From Lachnospiraceae bacterium (lineage in GTDB: Bacteria; Bacillota; Clostridia; Lachnospirales; Lachnospiraceae): DNA of 64,000 nt. The position numbers and the translations under genes are program-made. The notes below the pieces were generated by a model. The model made no database searches, was not told the DNA's origin, and saw only the letters and a program-made list of their open reading frames with translations. The DNA lies in the NCBI GenBank assembly GCA_030526195.1, contig JAUNDG010000010.1, positions 1-64,000 of the forward strand, written 5' to 3'. Below, in pieces: positions 1 to 8,738 of this stretch (positions are counted from its first letter, which is position 1; each line of letters starts with the position of its first letter).

Positions 1-414
1 CACCATGATCATGAGCATCATCACGATCATGACCACGAGGAGGGCTGCTGCTGTGGCCACGACCATGATCATGACCATCATGAACATCACTATGATGAAA
101 ATGGCGTGTGCAGCTGCGGTCATCATCACCATGATGCCGACGAGGTCTTCACCAGCTGGGGCAGCGACACAGCCCGCAAGTACACCCGCGATGAGATCAA
201 TGCCATCCTTAAGGCGCTGTCCGAGGATGACAGCTACGGCCTGATCTTAAGAGCCAAGGGTATGGTGGCTGACAAGGACGGCGGTGCCTGGATCCATTTT
301 GATATGGTACCGGAAGAATTCGAGGTCCGCGACGGCGCGGCTATGCCGAACGGTAAGTTCTGCGTCATCGGTTCCAAGCTGAACGAAGATAAGCTGGCAG
401 AACTCTTTAAGTAA
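1..414 (+). CDS. CobW/COG0523-type GTPase, C-terminal part (truncated by window edge)
   Basis: The frame is open from the first base, so the gene begins outside the window; about 137 residues are visible. They begin with a His/Asp/Glu-rich stretch (HHDHEHHHDHDHEE), then CCCG and CSCG cysteine pairs and a second His cluster. This is followed by a compact domain with RAKGMVADKDGGAWIHFDMV and a GSKLNEDKLAELF end, which matches the CobW C-terminal domain. COG0523 proteins are GTP-dependent metal chaperones, and the His-rich linker is the usual metal-binding segment. A second GTPase of the same superfamily follows 181 bp downstream on the same strand, so the two are probably a metal-homeostasis pair. 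The metal (Zn, Co or Ni) cannot be told from this fragment. The GTPase domain itself is not in the window. Confidence 0.85.
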   Translation, partial: HHDHEHHHDHDHEEGCCCGHDHDHDHHEHHYDENGVCSCGHHHHDADEVFTSWGSDTARKYTRDEINAILKALSEDDSYGLILRAKGMVADKDGGAWIHFDMVPEEFEVRDGAAMPNGKFCVIGSKLNEDKLAELFK

Positions 415-425
415 AGAGTGGCCGG

Positions 426-566
426 CCGCACCATTTTCGAGAACGATGATCATGATCTTAGAAAATGGGTCGGTGACGGAGCACCATTTTCGTAAAGGAT
501 AATGGTGATTGAGAAAACGGTCCGGCGATGGAGCATCATTTTCTAAAAAATGGTGTGCCGGATGAG
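426..566. repeat. Cluster of CATTTTCG/GAAAATG palindromic units between the two CobW genes
   Basis: CATTTTCG occurs at 432 and 485, GAAAATGG at 461 and CATTTTC at 537. Neighbouring units are arranged as inverted pairs: ACCATTTTC near 431 with GAAAATGGGT near 461, CACCATT near 483 with AATGGTG near 501, and the CATTTTC at 537 with an AAAATGG just after it. The 181-bp gap between the genes is therefore built largely of short hairpins from one word, resembling REP-type repeats. Confidence 0.6.
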
Positions 567-595
567 AGATTTTTAAGAATAAGAGGAGAAGGCGG

Positions 596-1546
596 ATGTT
601 CGAAAGAGATATTCCGATTTATGTCATAACCGGATTTCTGGAAAGCGGCAAGACCACTTTCCTCAACAATACGATTCATCAGGATTATTTCCGGATCAAG
701 GGGCGCACGCTGCTGATCTGCTGCGAGACCGGCGAGATGGAGTATGATCCGGCGGATCTTAAGCGGCTCAATACGGCGGTGGAGATGATCACCAAGGCCG
801 AGGATTTCAATGCGGATACGCTGAAAATGCTGGATAAGAAGCACAAACCGGAGCGTGTGCTCGTTGAATACAATCCCTTCTGGGGACTTGAGAAAATGTA
901 CAGTGTGAAGCTGCCCCGTTACTGGGATTGGGCTCAGCACATCGTGATCGCGGATGCGTCCTGCTTCCAGGCCTATATGCAGACCCTGATGCCGGTCATT
1001 TCCGATATGCTGCCCAATGCGGATCTGGTGGTGTTCAACCGGGCCAATACCGAGCAGCCGCTGGCGAATTTCCGCCGCAGCGTGAAGGTGGTGAACGGCG
1101 GGGCGCAGGTGATCTTCGAAGGCGAAGACGGCGACCAGATCAACATTTTCGAAGATAAAATGCCCTTCGATATCGATGCTGATGTGATCGACATTGACGA
1201 TGTGGATTTCGGTATCTGGTATGTGGATGTGATGGACAATTTTGACCGTTATATCGGGAAAAAGGTGCATTTCAAGGGCCAGGTGCTCAAGAGCCGCAAG
1301 CTGGATGCTGATTTCTTCGTGCCGGGGCGGAAGGCCATGACCTGTTGCGCAGACGATATTCAGTTTATCGGCTACGTGTGTCAGACCGGCAAGGCGCCGG
1401 GGCTTAAGGAGGGTGAATGGGTCGAGGTGACCGGCACCGTCCGCAGTGAAATGTGCCAGGCTTATAAGGAAGAAGGGCCGGTGATCCATGTTGAAAAACT
1501 GGTCAAGACCACGGCACCTGATGATGAGATGGTCTATTTCACATAA
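596..1546 (+). CDS. CobW-like GTPase with a C-terminal DUF1980-like domain
   Basis: 316 residues. Near the N-terminus lies a Walker A loop, GFLESGKTTF (residues ~13-22), in the CobW context YVITGFLESGKTT, followed by LLICCETGE and RVLVEYNPFW. The CobW GTPase domain takes about 190 residues. The C-terminal ~110 residues (from VDVMDNFDRYIGKKVHF) resemble the OB-like end of the TIGR03943/DUF1980 family, with GRKAMTCCADDIQFIGYVC and VEVTGTVRSE. That family is usually encoded beside CobW-like GTPases and permeases, so here a partner domain seems fused to the GTPase. The start is chosen from a GAGGAG Shine-Dalgarno about 7 bases upstream of ATG 596. It probably belongs to the same metal-trafficking locus as the upstream GTPase. 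Substrate unknown. Confidence 0.75.
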   Translation: MFERDIPIYVITGFLESGKTTFLNNTIHQDYFRIKGRTLLICCETGEMEYDPADLKRLNTAVEMITKAEDFNADTLKMLDKKHKPERVLVEYNPFWGLEKMYSVKLPRYWDWAQHIVIADASCFQAYMQTLMPVISDMLPNADLVVFNRANTEQPLANFRRSVKVVNGGAQVIFEGEDGDQINIFEDKMPFDIDADVIDIDDVDFGIWYVDVMDNFDRYIGKKVHFKGQVLKSRKLDADFFVPGRKAMTCCADDIQFIGYVCQTGKAPGLKEGEWVEVTGTVRSEMCQAYKEEGPVIHVEKLVKTTAPDDEMVYFT

Positions 1547-1574
1547 TCGGTGAAAAGCTTAAGATGACATTATT

Positions 1575-1616
1575 AAGAGGCTTCGTTTCAGGGAGAGACC
1601 CGGGGCGAAGCTTCTT
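1575..1616 (+). terminator. Possible terminator hairpin after the CobW-like gene
   Basis: AAGAGGCTTCG (1575-1585) pairs with CGAAGCTTCTT (1606-1616) apart from one wobble position. The loop is about 20 nt and no long T-run follows, so this is a weak call. Confidence 0.35.
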
Positions 1617-1734
1617 ATTGTATGTGTATGGCTGCATAATCGCAAAACTCAGAACAGACGTGGTGAACGCTGACGGATACAGGGCTATAGGCTTATGGAT
1701 TGGATTATGTAAACTATATTGACGGGAGGCAAAG

Positions 1735-2619
1735 ATGATTCTCTTAAATGATTATCTGCGGCAGCGGTTCGGCTGTAAGGTCTATAAGCTGGCGCTGAGC
1801 GCCGATGTGACCTGCCCGAATCGGGACGGCACTTTGGGCACCCGGGGCTGCATCTTTTGCTCCGCCGGAGGGTCGGGTGATTTTGCCGTCGGACCCTGTC
1901 AGAGTGTGGCCCGGCAGATTGAGGAGGCCAAGGCGCGTGTGGCGGCAAAAGTGCCGGCGGGGAGCCGCTATATCGCCTATTTTCAAAGCTTCACCAATAC
2001 GTATGGGGATCCGGCGTATTTTCGCAGGATCTGGTATGAGGCCATTAAAGAGCCGGAGGTGGCGGTGCTGGCCATCGGCACCCGGCCGGATTGCCTCAGC
2101 GATGAGATCCTTGACTTGCTGGCGGAGATCAATGCCGTCAAGCCCGTCTGGGTGGAACTGGGGCTCCAGACCATTCATCCGGCCTCAGCTGCGTATATCC
2201 GCCGCGGGTATGACCTGCCGGTGTTTGATGAGGCGGTGAAGAAACTGCGGGCGATCGGCATCGAGGTGATCGTCCATGTGATCCTGGGCCTGCCCGGGGA
2301 GTCCGATGAGGCGATGAAAGAGACGGTGCGCTATGTGTGTGATGCCGGCGTACAGGGCCTCAAGCTCCAGCTCCTTCATGTGCTGAAGGGCACGGATCTG
2401 GCGGCAGACTATGAAGCCGGCAAGGTGCCCATCATGGAAATGGATCATTATGTCAGACTGCTTGGGGAACTTTGCGCGGAACTGCCCGAGAACATGGTGG
2501 TGCATCGTCTGACCGGTGACGGCCCGAAGAAACTGCTGTTGGCGCCTCTTTGGACCGCCGATAAAAAACGGGTCATGAATGCGGTGCGGCAGGAGCTTGT
2601 GCGTCGCAACCTGGTGTGA
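1735..2619 (+). CDS. Radical SAM protein, TIGR01212 (YhcC/YtqA) family
   Basis: 294 residues. The N-terminus carries the family's spaced cysteine motif: CPNRDGTLGTRGCIFC (residues ~24-39), which supplies the three Cys ligands of the SAM-binding [4Fe-4S] cluster, followed by SAGGSGDF. Downstream come IAYFQSFTNTYG, GTRPDCL, VWVELGLQT and HVILGLPGE, all expected for the radical SAM barrel of this family. The protein is full length. A GGGAGG Shine-Dalgarno lies a few bases before ATG 1735. Members of this family are conserved but their substrate is not established; genetic links to tRNA or RNA modification have been proposed. It stands alone here, with about 190 bp upstream and 260 bp downstream. 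Confidence 0.85.
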   Translation: MILLNDYLRQRFGCKVYKLALSADVTCPNRDGTLGTRGCIFCSAGGSGDFAVGPCQSVARQIEEAKARVAAKVPAGSRYIAYFQSFTNTYGDPAYFRRIWYEAIKEPEVAVLAIGTRPDCLSDEILDLLAEINAVKPVWVELGLQTIHPASAAYIRRGYDLPVFDEAVKKLRAIGIEVIVHVILGLPGESDEAMKETVRYVCDAGVQGLKLQLLHVLKGTDLAADYEAGKVPIMEMDHYVRLLGELCAELPENMVVHRLTGDGPKKLLLAPLWTADKKRVMNAVRQELVRRNLV

Positions 2620-2881
2620 GAGACGAGATCGCCGGTCCGGATCGATGGGGCCGGCTGACGAAAAGCAAGATTGCGGGTATCTTTAAGGGCAAAAATCTGA
2701 TAAAGTACATGATGTATACGTGCGCAGGAATTATTGCGAGATTTGTGATAAACCCATGCATTGATTCATGTCGGTAAGCTTTATGAGTCTGTGCCAGGAA
2801 TGTGTGATGGCTGAGGAACACGGGCCAATGCGTGATCGGTGAATCATCCGGCGCAAAAAAACAAAAGTTGGGAGTACCCAT

Positions 2882-5248
2882 ATGAGGGGATTTAAGAAAA
2901 AACTGATGAACTTAACACTGGTCGTGATGTTGGTCGCGACCATGATGCCGATGGGGAGCCTTACGGTTCTGGCGGATGAGTCAGACGGCATCGGCATAGA
3001 AAATGTCGGCACCGAAGGAACCGGCGGCAGCGGCGCCGGAAATGAAGGCACCGGTACCGAGGGTATCGGCGGTGGTGCCGGAAATGGTGTTATCGGCGGC
3101 GATGGCTCCGGCAGCGGCATTGGCAGTGAAGGTGTCGGCGGCAGCGGGGCAGAAGGTGTTGGCAGTGGTTCTGAAAATGGCATCATCGACGGGGCCGGTT
3201 CCGGTAGTGACACCATCGGCGGCGATGGCAGCGATGGAGAAGGTTCTGAAGGCGATGGCGTCGACGGTGACGACCTTGATTCTGAAGATGCCGACGAGGC
3301 CAACGGCGAAGGCACCGAAGGCGAAGGTGAAGACGGCGAGGGTGATCCGAAGGATGAAGAGGAGCTCCGGCCGAAGGAAGGCACAGCCCTTTATTTCATT
3401 CCCCATCAGGACGATGAACTGCTGACCTTCAGCATTTCCATTTTGAAGGACCTGGCGGCAAACCTCGATGTCCATGTGGTGCTGCTGACGGACGGCAGCC
3501 GGTCCTCCGTTTTCAATCAGCTGAAAAATCGTGGCTATAACTTAACCCGCGGCGCTTTTGTGAGAGCGCGGGATACCGAGTTCACCTGCAGCCTCATGGC
3601 TCTTGGTGTGCCGGAAGCCAATATTCATATTCCGGAGAACCGTCTGAAGGATTCAGACGTGTCCATGAACATTTTCACCCTGAAGAACATGATGGCAGAA
3701 TACCTCAATGAATACCCGGATGCGGTGGTGCGGGCCTGTTACCCCACCAGCGGTTTTGCCACAGATGAGCATCTGGATCACGGTTCCGTCGGTCAGATGG
3801 CCATCACCTTAAGACGGGAGGGCTTCATCGGTGAGCTGATCCTGTTTGAGGATCCCTATCGCTATCAGTCTCTGATGACCGTGGGTGTGCCGCCCATGAA
3901 CAGCATGACGGTGGCAGCGGACAGTGAGGATGCGGCAAAACTCAAGGCGGCTGTGGATGCCTATTATGTCTGGAACCCGAAGGAAGGCCGTTATTCTATC
4001 GGCGGTTTGTCCTCGGATTACAATTTCCGCAAGCTTCTTAATAATCGCATCAATTATTATTACGTCCATCATGACGAAAATATGGTGCGTTACGGCGGCA
4101 ATTCCCGTTATGAAACAGCCACCATGGCGGCGGCCGGCGAGACCATGGAGGGCACCTCCGAGGTGAATTACGCGGCGCCGGGCATTGAGAGACAGGAAGG
4201 TCAGATGCCCGAAAATGTGTCTGAGAGTGCCGCTGTCCTTGTTTATGATGATGCCGTTGTGGCGCCTAACGGCGGAAATGGCACATCGCCCGAGACCATC
4301 GGTTCTGTCACCACCCCCGGTGGGACAGTGGTGGTGGCCTGCGGCGGCAATTTCCCGGACGCGCTGGCGGCCACATCTTTAGGGTATCAGATCGTGCTGA
4401 GCCGTAAGAGCTCCCTGCCGGAGGAAACCCGTCGGGAAATCCTCCGCACCATGCCGGGCCGTATCATCATCGTCGGCGGTGACGTGGTGGTGTCAAAGGC
4501 GGTGGAAGAGGCCTTAAGAAATATCGGGGCGTCGGCAACGCAGGCTGATATCAAGGCCATTGCCGGTGATGACACCACAGCCACACGGCTTGTCTACACA
4601 CCGGATGTGCAGCGCAGCAGCGGGTCAACCCGTCAGGAGACGGCGCTGAGTATTATCAGAAATTACGGCTTTAACAGTACGGAAGATACGGTGATCGTGG
4701 TCACCGGCAGCAACTTTGCGGATGCGCTGTCCATTGCCCCCTATGCGGCGAAGACACACAGCCCGATTCTGCTGGCCACCAAGGCCGGTCTTCTCAATGA
4801 TGTCACCAAGAAGGCCATTTCAGATCTGGGGGATTCTGTGAAGAAGGCCCTGGTCATCGGCGGGCCCAACGTGGTGGGGAAAGATGCCGAATCATTTTTT
4901 AATGAGGCAGGCATTAAGGTCACACGACTTTACGGCGCGAGTCGCTACGAAACATCTGCCAAGGTGGCGGCCTTTGAGATCGAGGCCGGCGTCGGCCTGT
5001 CCTTTGATGACTTCTCCGTGGCAACCGGCGGGAATTTCCCGGACGCTCTGGTGGCCGGTCCGCTGGTGGCTTCTCAGGGACACATCCTGCTCCTGGTGAG
5101 CAGTAAGGTGAAGACCGGGGAATCGGTGCTCAAGCTCATCCGCGAGCATCGGGATGAGATCAGCGACGATTATCGGTTCAATATTTTCGGTTCCTATGCA
5201 GCGGTGTCTGCGGATACGGCCCAGGTGATTCTGACAGCCATCGGATGA
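2882..5248 (+). CDS. Secreted PIG-L/LmbE-type deacetylase with three CWB2 cell-wall repeats
   Basis: 788 residues. A signal peptide (MRGFKKKLMNLTLVVMLV..., cleavage near LADES) is followed by about 120 residues of Gly/Ser/Glu/Asp low-complexity linker. The PIG-L (LmbE) domain starts near residue 165 with PHQDDE (~173-178) and has DEHLDH (~295), the expected Zn/catalytic motifs. From residue ~400 come three CWB2 units, each with a YGGNSRYETA- or YGASRYETS-like start, an NFPDALAA or NFADALS core and a VVGGxxVVS-type end. CWB2 repeats anchor proteins non-covalently to anionic wall polymer in clostridia. The enzyme should act outside the cell on an N-acetylated sugar of the wall or of a glycan; the substrate is unknown. 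The reverse strand of the linker reads open only because of its repeats. Confidence 0.85.
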   Translation: MRGFKKKLMNLTLVVMLVATMMPMGSLTVLADESDGIGIENVGTEGTGGSGAGNEGTGTEGIGGGAGNGVIGGDGSGSGIGSEGVGGSGAEGVGSGSENGIIDGAGSGSDTIGGDGSDGEGSEGDGVDGDDLDSEDADEANGEGTEGEGEDGEGDPKDEEELRPKEGTALYFIPHQDDELLTFSISILKDLAANLDVHVVLLTDGSRSSVFNQLKNRGYNLTRGAFVRARDTEFTCSLMALGVPEANIHIPENRLKDSDVSMNIFTLKNMMAEYLNEYPDAVVRACYPTSGFATDEHLDHGSVGQMAITLRREGFIGELILFEDPYRYQSLMTVGVPPMNSMTVAADSEDAAKLKAAVDAYYVWNPKEGRYSIGGLSSDYNFRKLLNNRINYYYVHHDENMVRYGGNSRYETATMAAAGETMEGTSEVNYAAPGIERQEGQMPENVSESAAVLVYDDAVVAPNGGNGTSPETIGSVTTPGGTVVVACGGNFPDALAATSLGYQIVLSRKSSLPEETRREILRTMPGRIIIVGGDVVVSKAVEEALRNIGASATQADIKAIAGDDTTATRLVYTPDVQRSSGSTRQETALSIIRNYGFNSTEDTVIVVTGSNFADALSIAPYAAKTHSPILLATKAGLLNDVTKKAISDLGDSVKKALVIGGPNVVGKDAESFFNEAGIKVTRLYGASRYETSAKVAAFEIEAGVGLSFDDFSVATGGNFPDALVAGPLVASQGHILLLVSSKVKTGESVLKLIREHRDEISDDYRFNIFGSYAAVSADTAQVILTAIG

Positions 5249-5317
5249 TAGAGAATCTGGTAGTCATTAGCAGGGGCGAGGGTGACTTGATGTATCGATG
5301 ATCAGGAGGTGCAGAAC

Positions 5318-6055
5318 ATGATGTTGACTTACGCGATAGCCTTTGCGGCCGTGGGCGCCGGTGCGACGATTCAGGCCATGATCGGTTTCGGGATGGCAGC
5401 GGTCATTATGGCTTTCCTGCCCTTGGTGCTGCCTTATGGCACCTGCATTGCCATCAACATGGGCATTTGCACCCTGGCCACCTGTTCCCTGGCGATCCGG
5501 TATCGCCGGTCGATCCGCTGGCGGGTGCTGCTGGCGATCCTGATTCCCTCCGGTATCATCACCGTCATCACGTCGCTGGTGTCCGGGAAACTGGACCAGG
5601 ATATCCTTTACATGTTGCTGGGGGTGCTCTTCATCGGCATGGCGGTGTGGGCCTTCGTCTTTTCAGGCAAGGTCAGCATTAAGCCGACCCTTCTCAACGG
5701 CACCATTATGGGCGTGATTTGCGGTGTGCTCACCGGCCTCTTTGCCATGAGCGGACCGGCATTGGCCCTTTATCTTCTGGCGGCCATCAAGGACAAAAAG
5801 GAATACCTGGCCACGATCCAGATGTTTTTCTTCATTAATAATTTCGTGACCTTTGTGACGCGGCTGGCCATGGGTAATCTGTCTTTTTCCCATCTGGGCG
5901 TCATAGGGGTCGGGGTTCTGGGCCTCATCGCAGGCACACTGGCCGGCTCATGGGTTTTTGGCCGGATCGACAAAGCCACCTTCAACAAGATTGTCAACAT
6001 TTTCATCGGCATCAACGGTGTGTGGATCATCGTGAGCCGGTTGCTGGGGATGTAA
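5318..6055 (+). CDS. TauE/SafE family membrane permease
   Basis: About 245 residues, nearly all hydrophobic, with roughly seven to eight membrane segments. The N-terminal half has the family-typical GAGATIQAMIGFGMAAV stretch and the second half a related motif around GVICGVLTGLFAMSGPALALY, consistent with the duplicated TauE/SafE (PF01925) fold. The frame extends to a GTG at 5309, but an AGGAGG Shine-Dalgarno occupies 5304-5309, so ATG 5318 is the real start. Family members export sulfite or organosulfonates and related anions; the substrate here cannot be read from sequence. It is a single gene, ended by repeat-rich DNA and the strong terminator at 6230. Confidence 0.8.
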   Translation: MMLTYAIAFAAVGAGATIQAMIGFGMAAVIMAFLPLVLPYGTCIAINMGICTLATCSLAIRYRRSIRWRVLLAILIPSGIITVITSLVSGKLDQDILYMLLGVLFIGMAVWAFVFSGKVSIKPTLLNGTIMGVICGVLTGLFAMSGPALALYLLAAIKDKKEYLATIQMFFFINNFVTFVTRLAMGNLSFSHLGVIGVGVLGLIAGTLAGSWVFGRIDKATFNKIVNIFIGINGVWIIVSRLLGM

Positions 6056-6065
6056 ATCGCCGGGA

Positions 6066-6195
6066 AGCCCATTTTCGAAATGCATGAGTGGGGGCCAAGG
6101 ATCCCATTTTCGCAACAAATGTGCGGGAATCATTCGCTGTTGTCGAAACGGAAGATCGTGGGATTCGGCAGGAATGCCATTTTCGAAAATGTTTC
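6066..6195. repeat. Second intergenic cluster of CATTTTCG palindromes
   Basis: Three CATTTTCG units lie in a row after the permease gene, at about 6072, 6106 and 6178. The first two each open a short CCCATTT...GGG hairpin, and the third is a perfect 14-bp palindrome (CATTTTCGAAAATG, 6178-6191). This matches the organisation at 426-566. Confidence 0.6.
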
Positions 6196-6229
6196 TCTCG
6201 GGCAACAATACAATTTTGTATTTCTCAAA

Positions 6230-6270
6230 GAACACGATATCAATTTTGTTTGATATCGTGTTCTTTTTTT
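6230..6270 (+). terminator. Strong rho-independent terminator upstream of rnfC
   Basis: GAACACGATATCAA (6230-6243) pairs perfectly with TTGATATCGTGTTC (6250-6263), and seven T follow (6264-6270). It separates the permease region from the rnf operon. Confidence 0.9.
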
Positions 6271-6278
6271 GGTGTCAC

Positions 6279-6307
6279 TTGTTTAAAGTGACGAATCATG
6301 ATAAAAT
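6279..6307 (+). promoter_or_regulatory. Probable sigma-70-type promoter of the rnf operon
   Basis: TTGTTT (6279-6284), a 17-bp spacer and TAAAAT (6302-6307) lie just after the terminator and about 70 bp before the rnfC start. Confidence 0.5.
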
Positions 6308-6375
6308 GTCATGCGCTATTCATACAAAAAAATGCATGTGCCCAGGCACATGTTAGGAAGAGGTACGGAGGTATT

Positions 6376-7803
6376 ATGAGACATCGTTCTTTTAGAGGTG
6401 GTGTTCATCCGAATGACGGCAAGGCTATGTCCGCCGGCAGTCCGATCGAGGACCTGCTTCCGGGAAGTGAACTGGTATTTCCGCTGAGTCAGCACATCGG
6501 CGCACCGGCCACAGCGCTTGTGGCAGTGGGCGACCGGGTTCTGAAGGGCCAGCTGATCGCCGGGGGCGAGCGGTCTGTCCCGATCCATGCCAGTGTTTCC
6601 GGAAATGTCAAAGCCATCGAAAAGCATCTGACAGTAAACGGCCGGGTGGGTGATGCCATCATCATCGAAAATGACGGGGCCTACGAAGAGGTGCCGGAAA
6701 TGGCACTGCGTACCACAGTGGAAGAGGCCACTGTGGAAGAGATCATGGCGGCCGTTCAGGGCGCCGGTATCGTCGGTCTCGGCGGTGCGGGTTTCCCGGC
6801 GTTTATCAAATTCAAGCCGCCGCAGATGGATGCCATTGATCACATCATCGTCAATGGTGCCGAATGCGAGCCTTATCTGACATCCGACTATCGTCTGATG
6901 CTGGAAAAGGGACCGGAACTCCTGGAGGGTCTGCGTCTGATCCTGAAAATGTTCCCGAAGGCCAAGGGTGTCATCGCCATCGAGGACAACAAGCCGGATT
7001 GTATCGAAAAACTGACAGAGCTTTGCAAAAATGAAGCCAACATCGAAGTCATGGCTCTGAAGACAAAATATCCCCAGGGTGGTGAACGTTTCCTGATTCA
7101 TGCGGTCACCGGCCGGGATCTGAACGTGGATCTTTTGCCGGCGCATCTGGGCTGCATCGTGAACAACGTGGCCACTGTGATCGCCATTTACGAAGCTGTC
7201 TGTCTCCACAGACCGCTTATCAGCAAGGTGGTCACCGTGACCGGCGATGCCATCCGCAACCCGAAGAACTTCCGGGTGCCCATGGGTATGTCCTATGACG
7301 AGATTGCCAAGGCAGCCGGTGGTTTTGATAAGGAACCGGAGAAGCTGGTGTCCGGCGGTCCGATGATGGGCCAGGCGATGTTCTCTCTGGAGGTGCCGGT
7401 GTCCAAGATCACCTCGGCACTTCTGGCTCTGTCCCATGACGAGGTGGCCGATTTTGAACCCACCGCCTGCATCCGCTGCGGTCGGTGCGTGGAGGCCTGC
7501 CCGGAAAATCTGGTGCCGGTCAAGATGATGGACGCCTGCGAACACAAGGATTTCCATCGCTACGTGGACCTCAACGGCATGGAATGCTGCGAGTGCGGCA
7601 CCTGTACCTATGTCTGCCCGGCTAAGCGCCGCCTGACACAGGCCTTTAAGGATGCCCGTAACTTTGTCAGACTGGAACGCCGAATTGAGGCTGAAAAGAA
7701 GAAAGCGGCCGAAGCCAAGAAGGCGGCGGACGAAAGACGGGCCAAGGATGAACAGAAAAATCTGGAAGCCAAGGCCGAAAAAGAGAAGGGAGGCAATGCC
7801 TGA
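6376..7803 (+). CDS. rnfC: Rnf complex subunit RnfC
   Basis: 475 residues from ATG 6376, which has GGAGG just upstream; the frame runs on to 6298 but there is no ribosome site there, and that region holds the promoter. RnfC is the soluble NADH-side subunit of the ferredoxin:NAD+ oxidoreductase. It begins RGGVHPNDGK and has the NADH/flavin-binding GLGGAGFPAFIK stretch and NGAECEPYLTSDYR (~residues 170-185). Two [4Fe-4S] motifs follow near the C-terminus, CIRCGRCVEACP and CCECGTCTYVCP. A Lys/Ala/Glu-rich tail of about 50 residues ends the protein. It is the first gene of rnfCDGEAB, and its stop overlaps the rnfD start. Confidence 0.97.
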   Translation: MRHRSFRGGVHPNDGKAMSAGSPIEDLLPGSELVFPLSQHIGAPATALVAVGDRVLKGQLIAGGERSVPIHASVSGNVKAIEKHLTVNGRVGDAIIIENDGAYEEVPEMALRTTVEEATVEEIMAAVQGAGIVGLGGAGFPAFIKFKPPQMDAIDHIIVNGAECEPYLTSDYRLMLEKGPELLEGLRLILKMFPKAKGVIAIEDNKPDCIEKLTELCKNEANIEVMALKTKYPQGGERFLIHAVTGRDLNVDLLPAHLGCIVNNVATVIAIYEAVCLHRPLISKVVTVTGDAIRNPKNFRVPMGMSYDEIAKAAGGFDKEPEKLVSGGPMMGQAMFSLEVPVSKITSALLALSHDEVADFEPTACIRCGRCVEACPENLVPVKMMDACEHKDFHRYVDLNGMECCECGTCTYVCPAKRRLTQAFKDARNFVRLERRIEAEKKKAAEAKKAADERRAKDEQKNLEAKAEKEKGGNA

Positions 7804-8738
7804 TGAGAATGTTTAATATTTCTGCGGCCCCCCATATCCGTCAGTCAACGACTACGGCCGGCATCATGCGGGATGTGAGTCTGTCCCTGTTGCCGGCGCT
7901 GGCCATCGGCATTTACTACATCGGTGGCCGGGCTTTCATGATCACCGTGCTGGCCATTGCCGGTGCGATGCTCTCGGAACTCATTTACGAAAAAATCCTG
8001 CACATGCCCAGCACACTGCATGACGGCAGTGCCTTCGTGACCGGTCTGTTGCTGGCCATGAACCTGCCGGGCACCGTGCCCTTCTACATTCCGCTGGTGG
8101 GCAGTGCCTTCGCCATCATCGTGGTGAAAATGCTTTTCGGCGGTCTGGGTCACAACTTCATGAACCCGGCACTGGGCGGTCGAGTTTTCCTGCTCATTTC
8201 CTTTGCCCGGATCATGACCGACTTCAACTTTGACGGCGTGACAACGGCCACACCGCTGGCCCGTCTGGCAGCCGGTGAGAGTGTACCGCTTAAGGAAATG
8301 ATCCTGGGTACCGGCGCCGGTTGTATCGGTGAAACCTGTGCCCTGGCTCTGTTAGCCGGTGCGGCTTATCTGCTGATCCGCCGCGTGATCACACTGCGGA
8401 TCCCGGCCACCTATATCATCACATTCGCCATTTTCGTGCTGCTGTTCGGCGGCCACGGCTTCGATGTGGAATTTCTGGTGGCCCAGCTGTGCGGCGGCGG
8501 TCTCATTCTCGGTGCCTTCTTTATGGCCACCGACTATGTCACAAGCCCCATCACAGCCAAAGGTCAGATTATCTTCGGTATCCTGCTGGGCATTCTGACC
8601 GGCATCTTCCGTTTCTTCGGTTCGGCAGAGGAAGGTGTTTCCTATGCCATCATCTTCGGCAACCTGCTGGTGCCGCTTATCGAGCGCATCACCATGCCGG
8701 TACCGTTCGGAAGGGAGGGGAAGAAAAATGGCAAATGA
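7803..8738 (+). CDS. rnfD: Rnf complex subunit RnfD
   Basis: 311 residues, integral membrane, overlapping the rnfC stop by one base. It begins FNISAAPHIRQSTTTAGIMRDV, typical of RnfD/NqrB. Conserved glycine-rich helices follow (GGLGHNFMNPALGGRVFLL). The stretch around VTTATPLARLAAG (~residues 142-154) carries the threonine to which FMN is expected to be linked covalently by ApbE. RnfD is part of the membrane path for electrons and ions. An apbE gene lies nearby on the opposite strand (12600-13643). Its end overlaps rnfG by 11 bp. Confidence 0.96.
   Translation: MRMFNISAAPHIRQSTTTAGIMRDVSLSLLPALAIGIYYIGGRAFMITVLAIAGAMLSELIYEKILHMPSTLHDGSAFVTGLLLAMNLPGTVPFYIPLVGSAFAIIVVKMLFGGLGHNFMNPALGGRVFLLISFARIMTDFNFDGVTTATPLARLAAGESVPLKEMILGTGAGCIGETCALALLAGAAYLLIRRVITLRIPATYIITFAIFVLLFGGHGFDVEFLVAQLCGGGLILGAFFMATDYVTSPITAKGQIIFGILLGILTGIFRFFGSAEEGVSYAIIFGNLLVPLIERITMPVPFGREGKKNGK

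Noticed and set aside
2731..3384. Reverse-strand Ser/Pro-rich open frame opposite the acidic linker
   Set aside because: It is the antisense of a Gly/Ser/Glu repeat; the forward gene has a signal peptide and clear domains.
6298..6375. Upstream extension of rnfC
   Set aside because: The region holds the promoter; the ATG at 6376 has the ribosome site and matches known RnfC starts.
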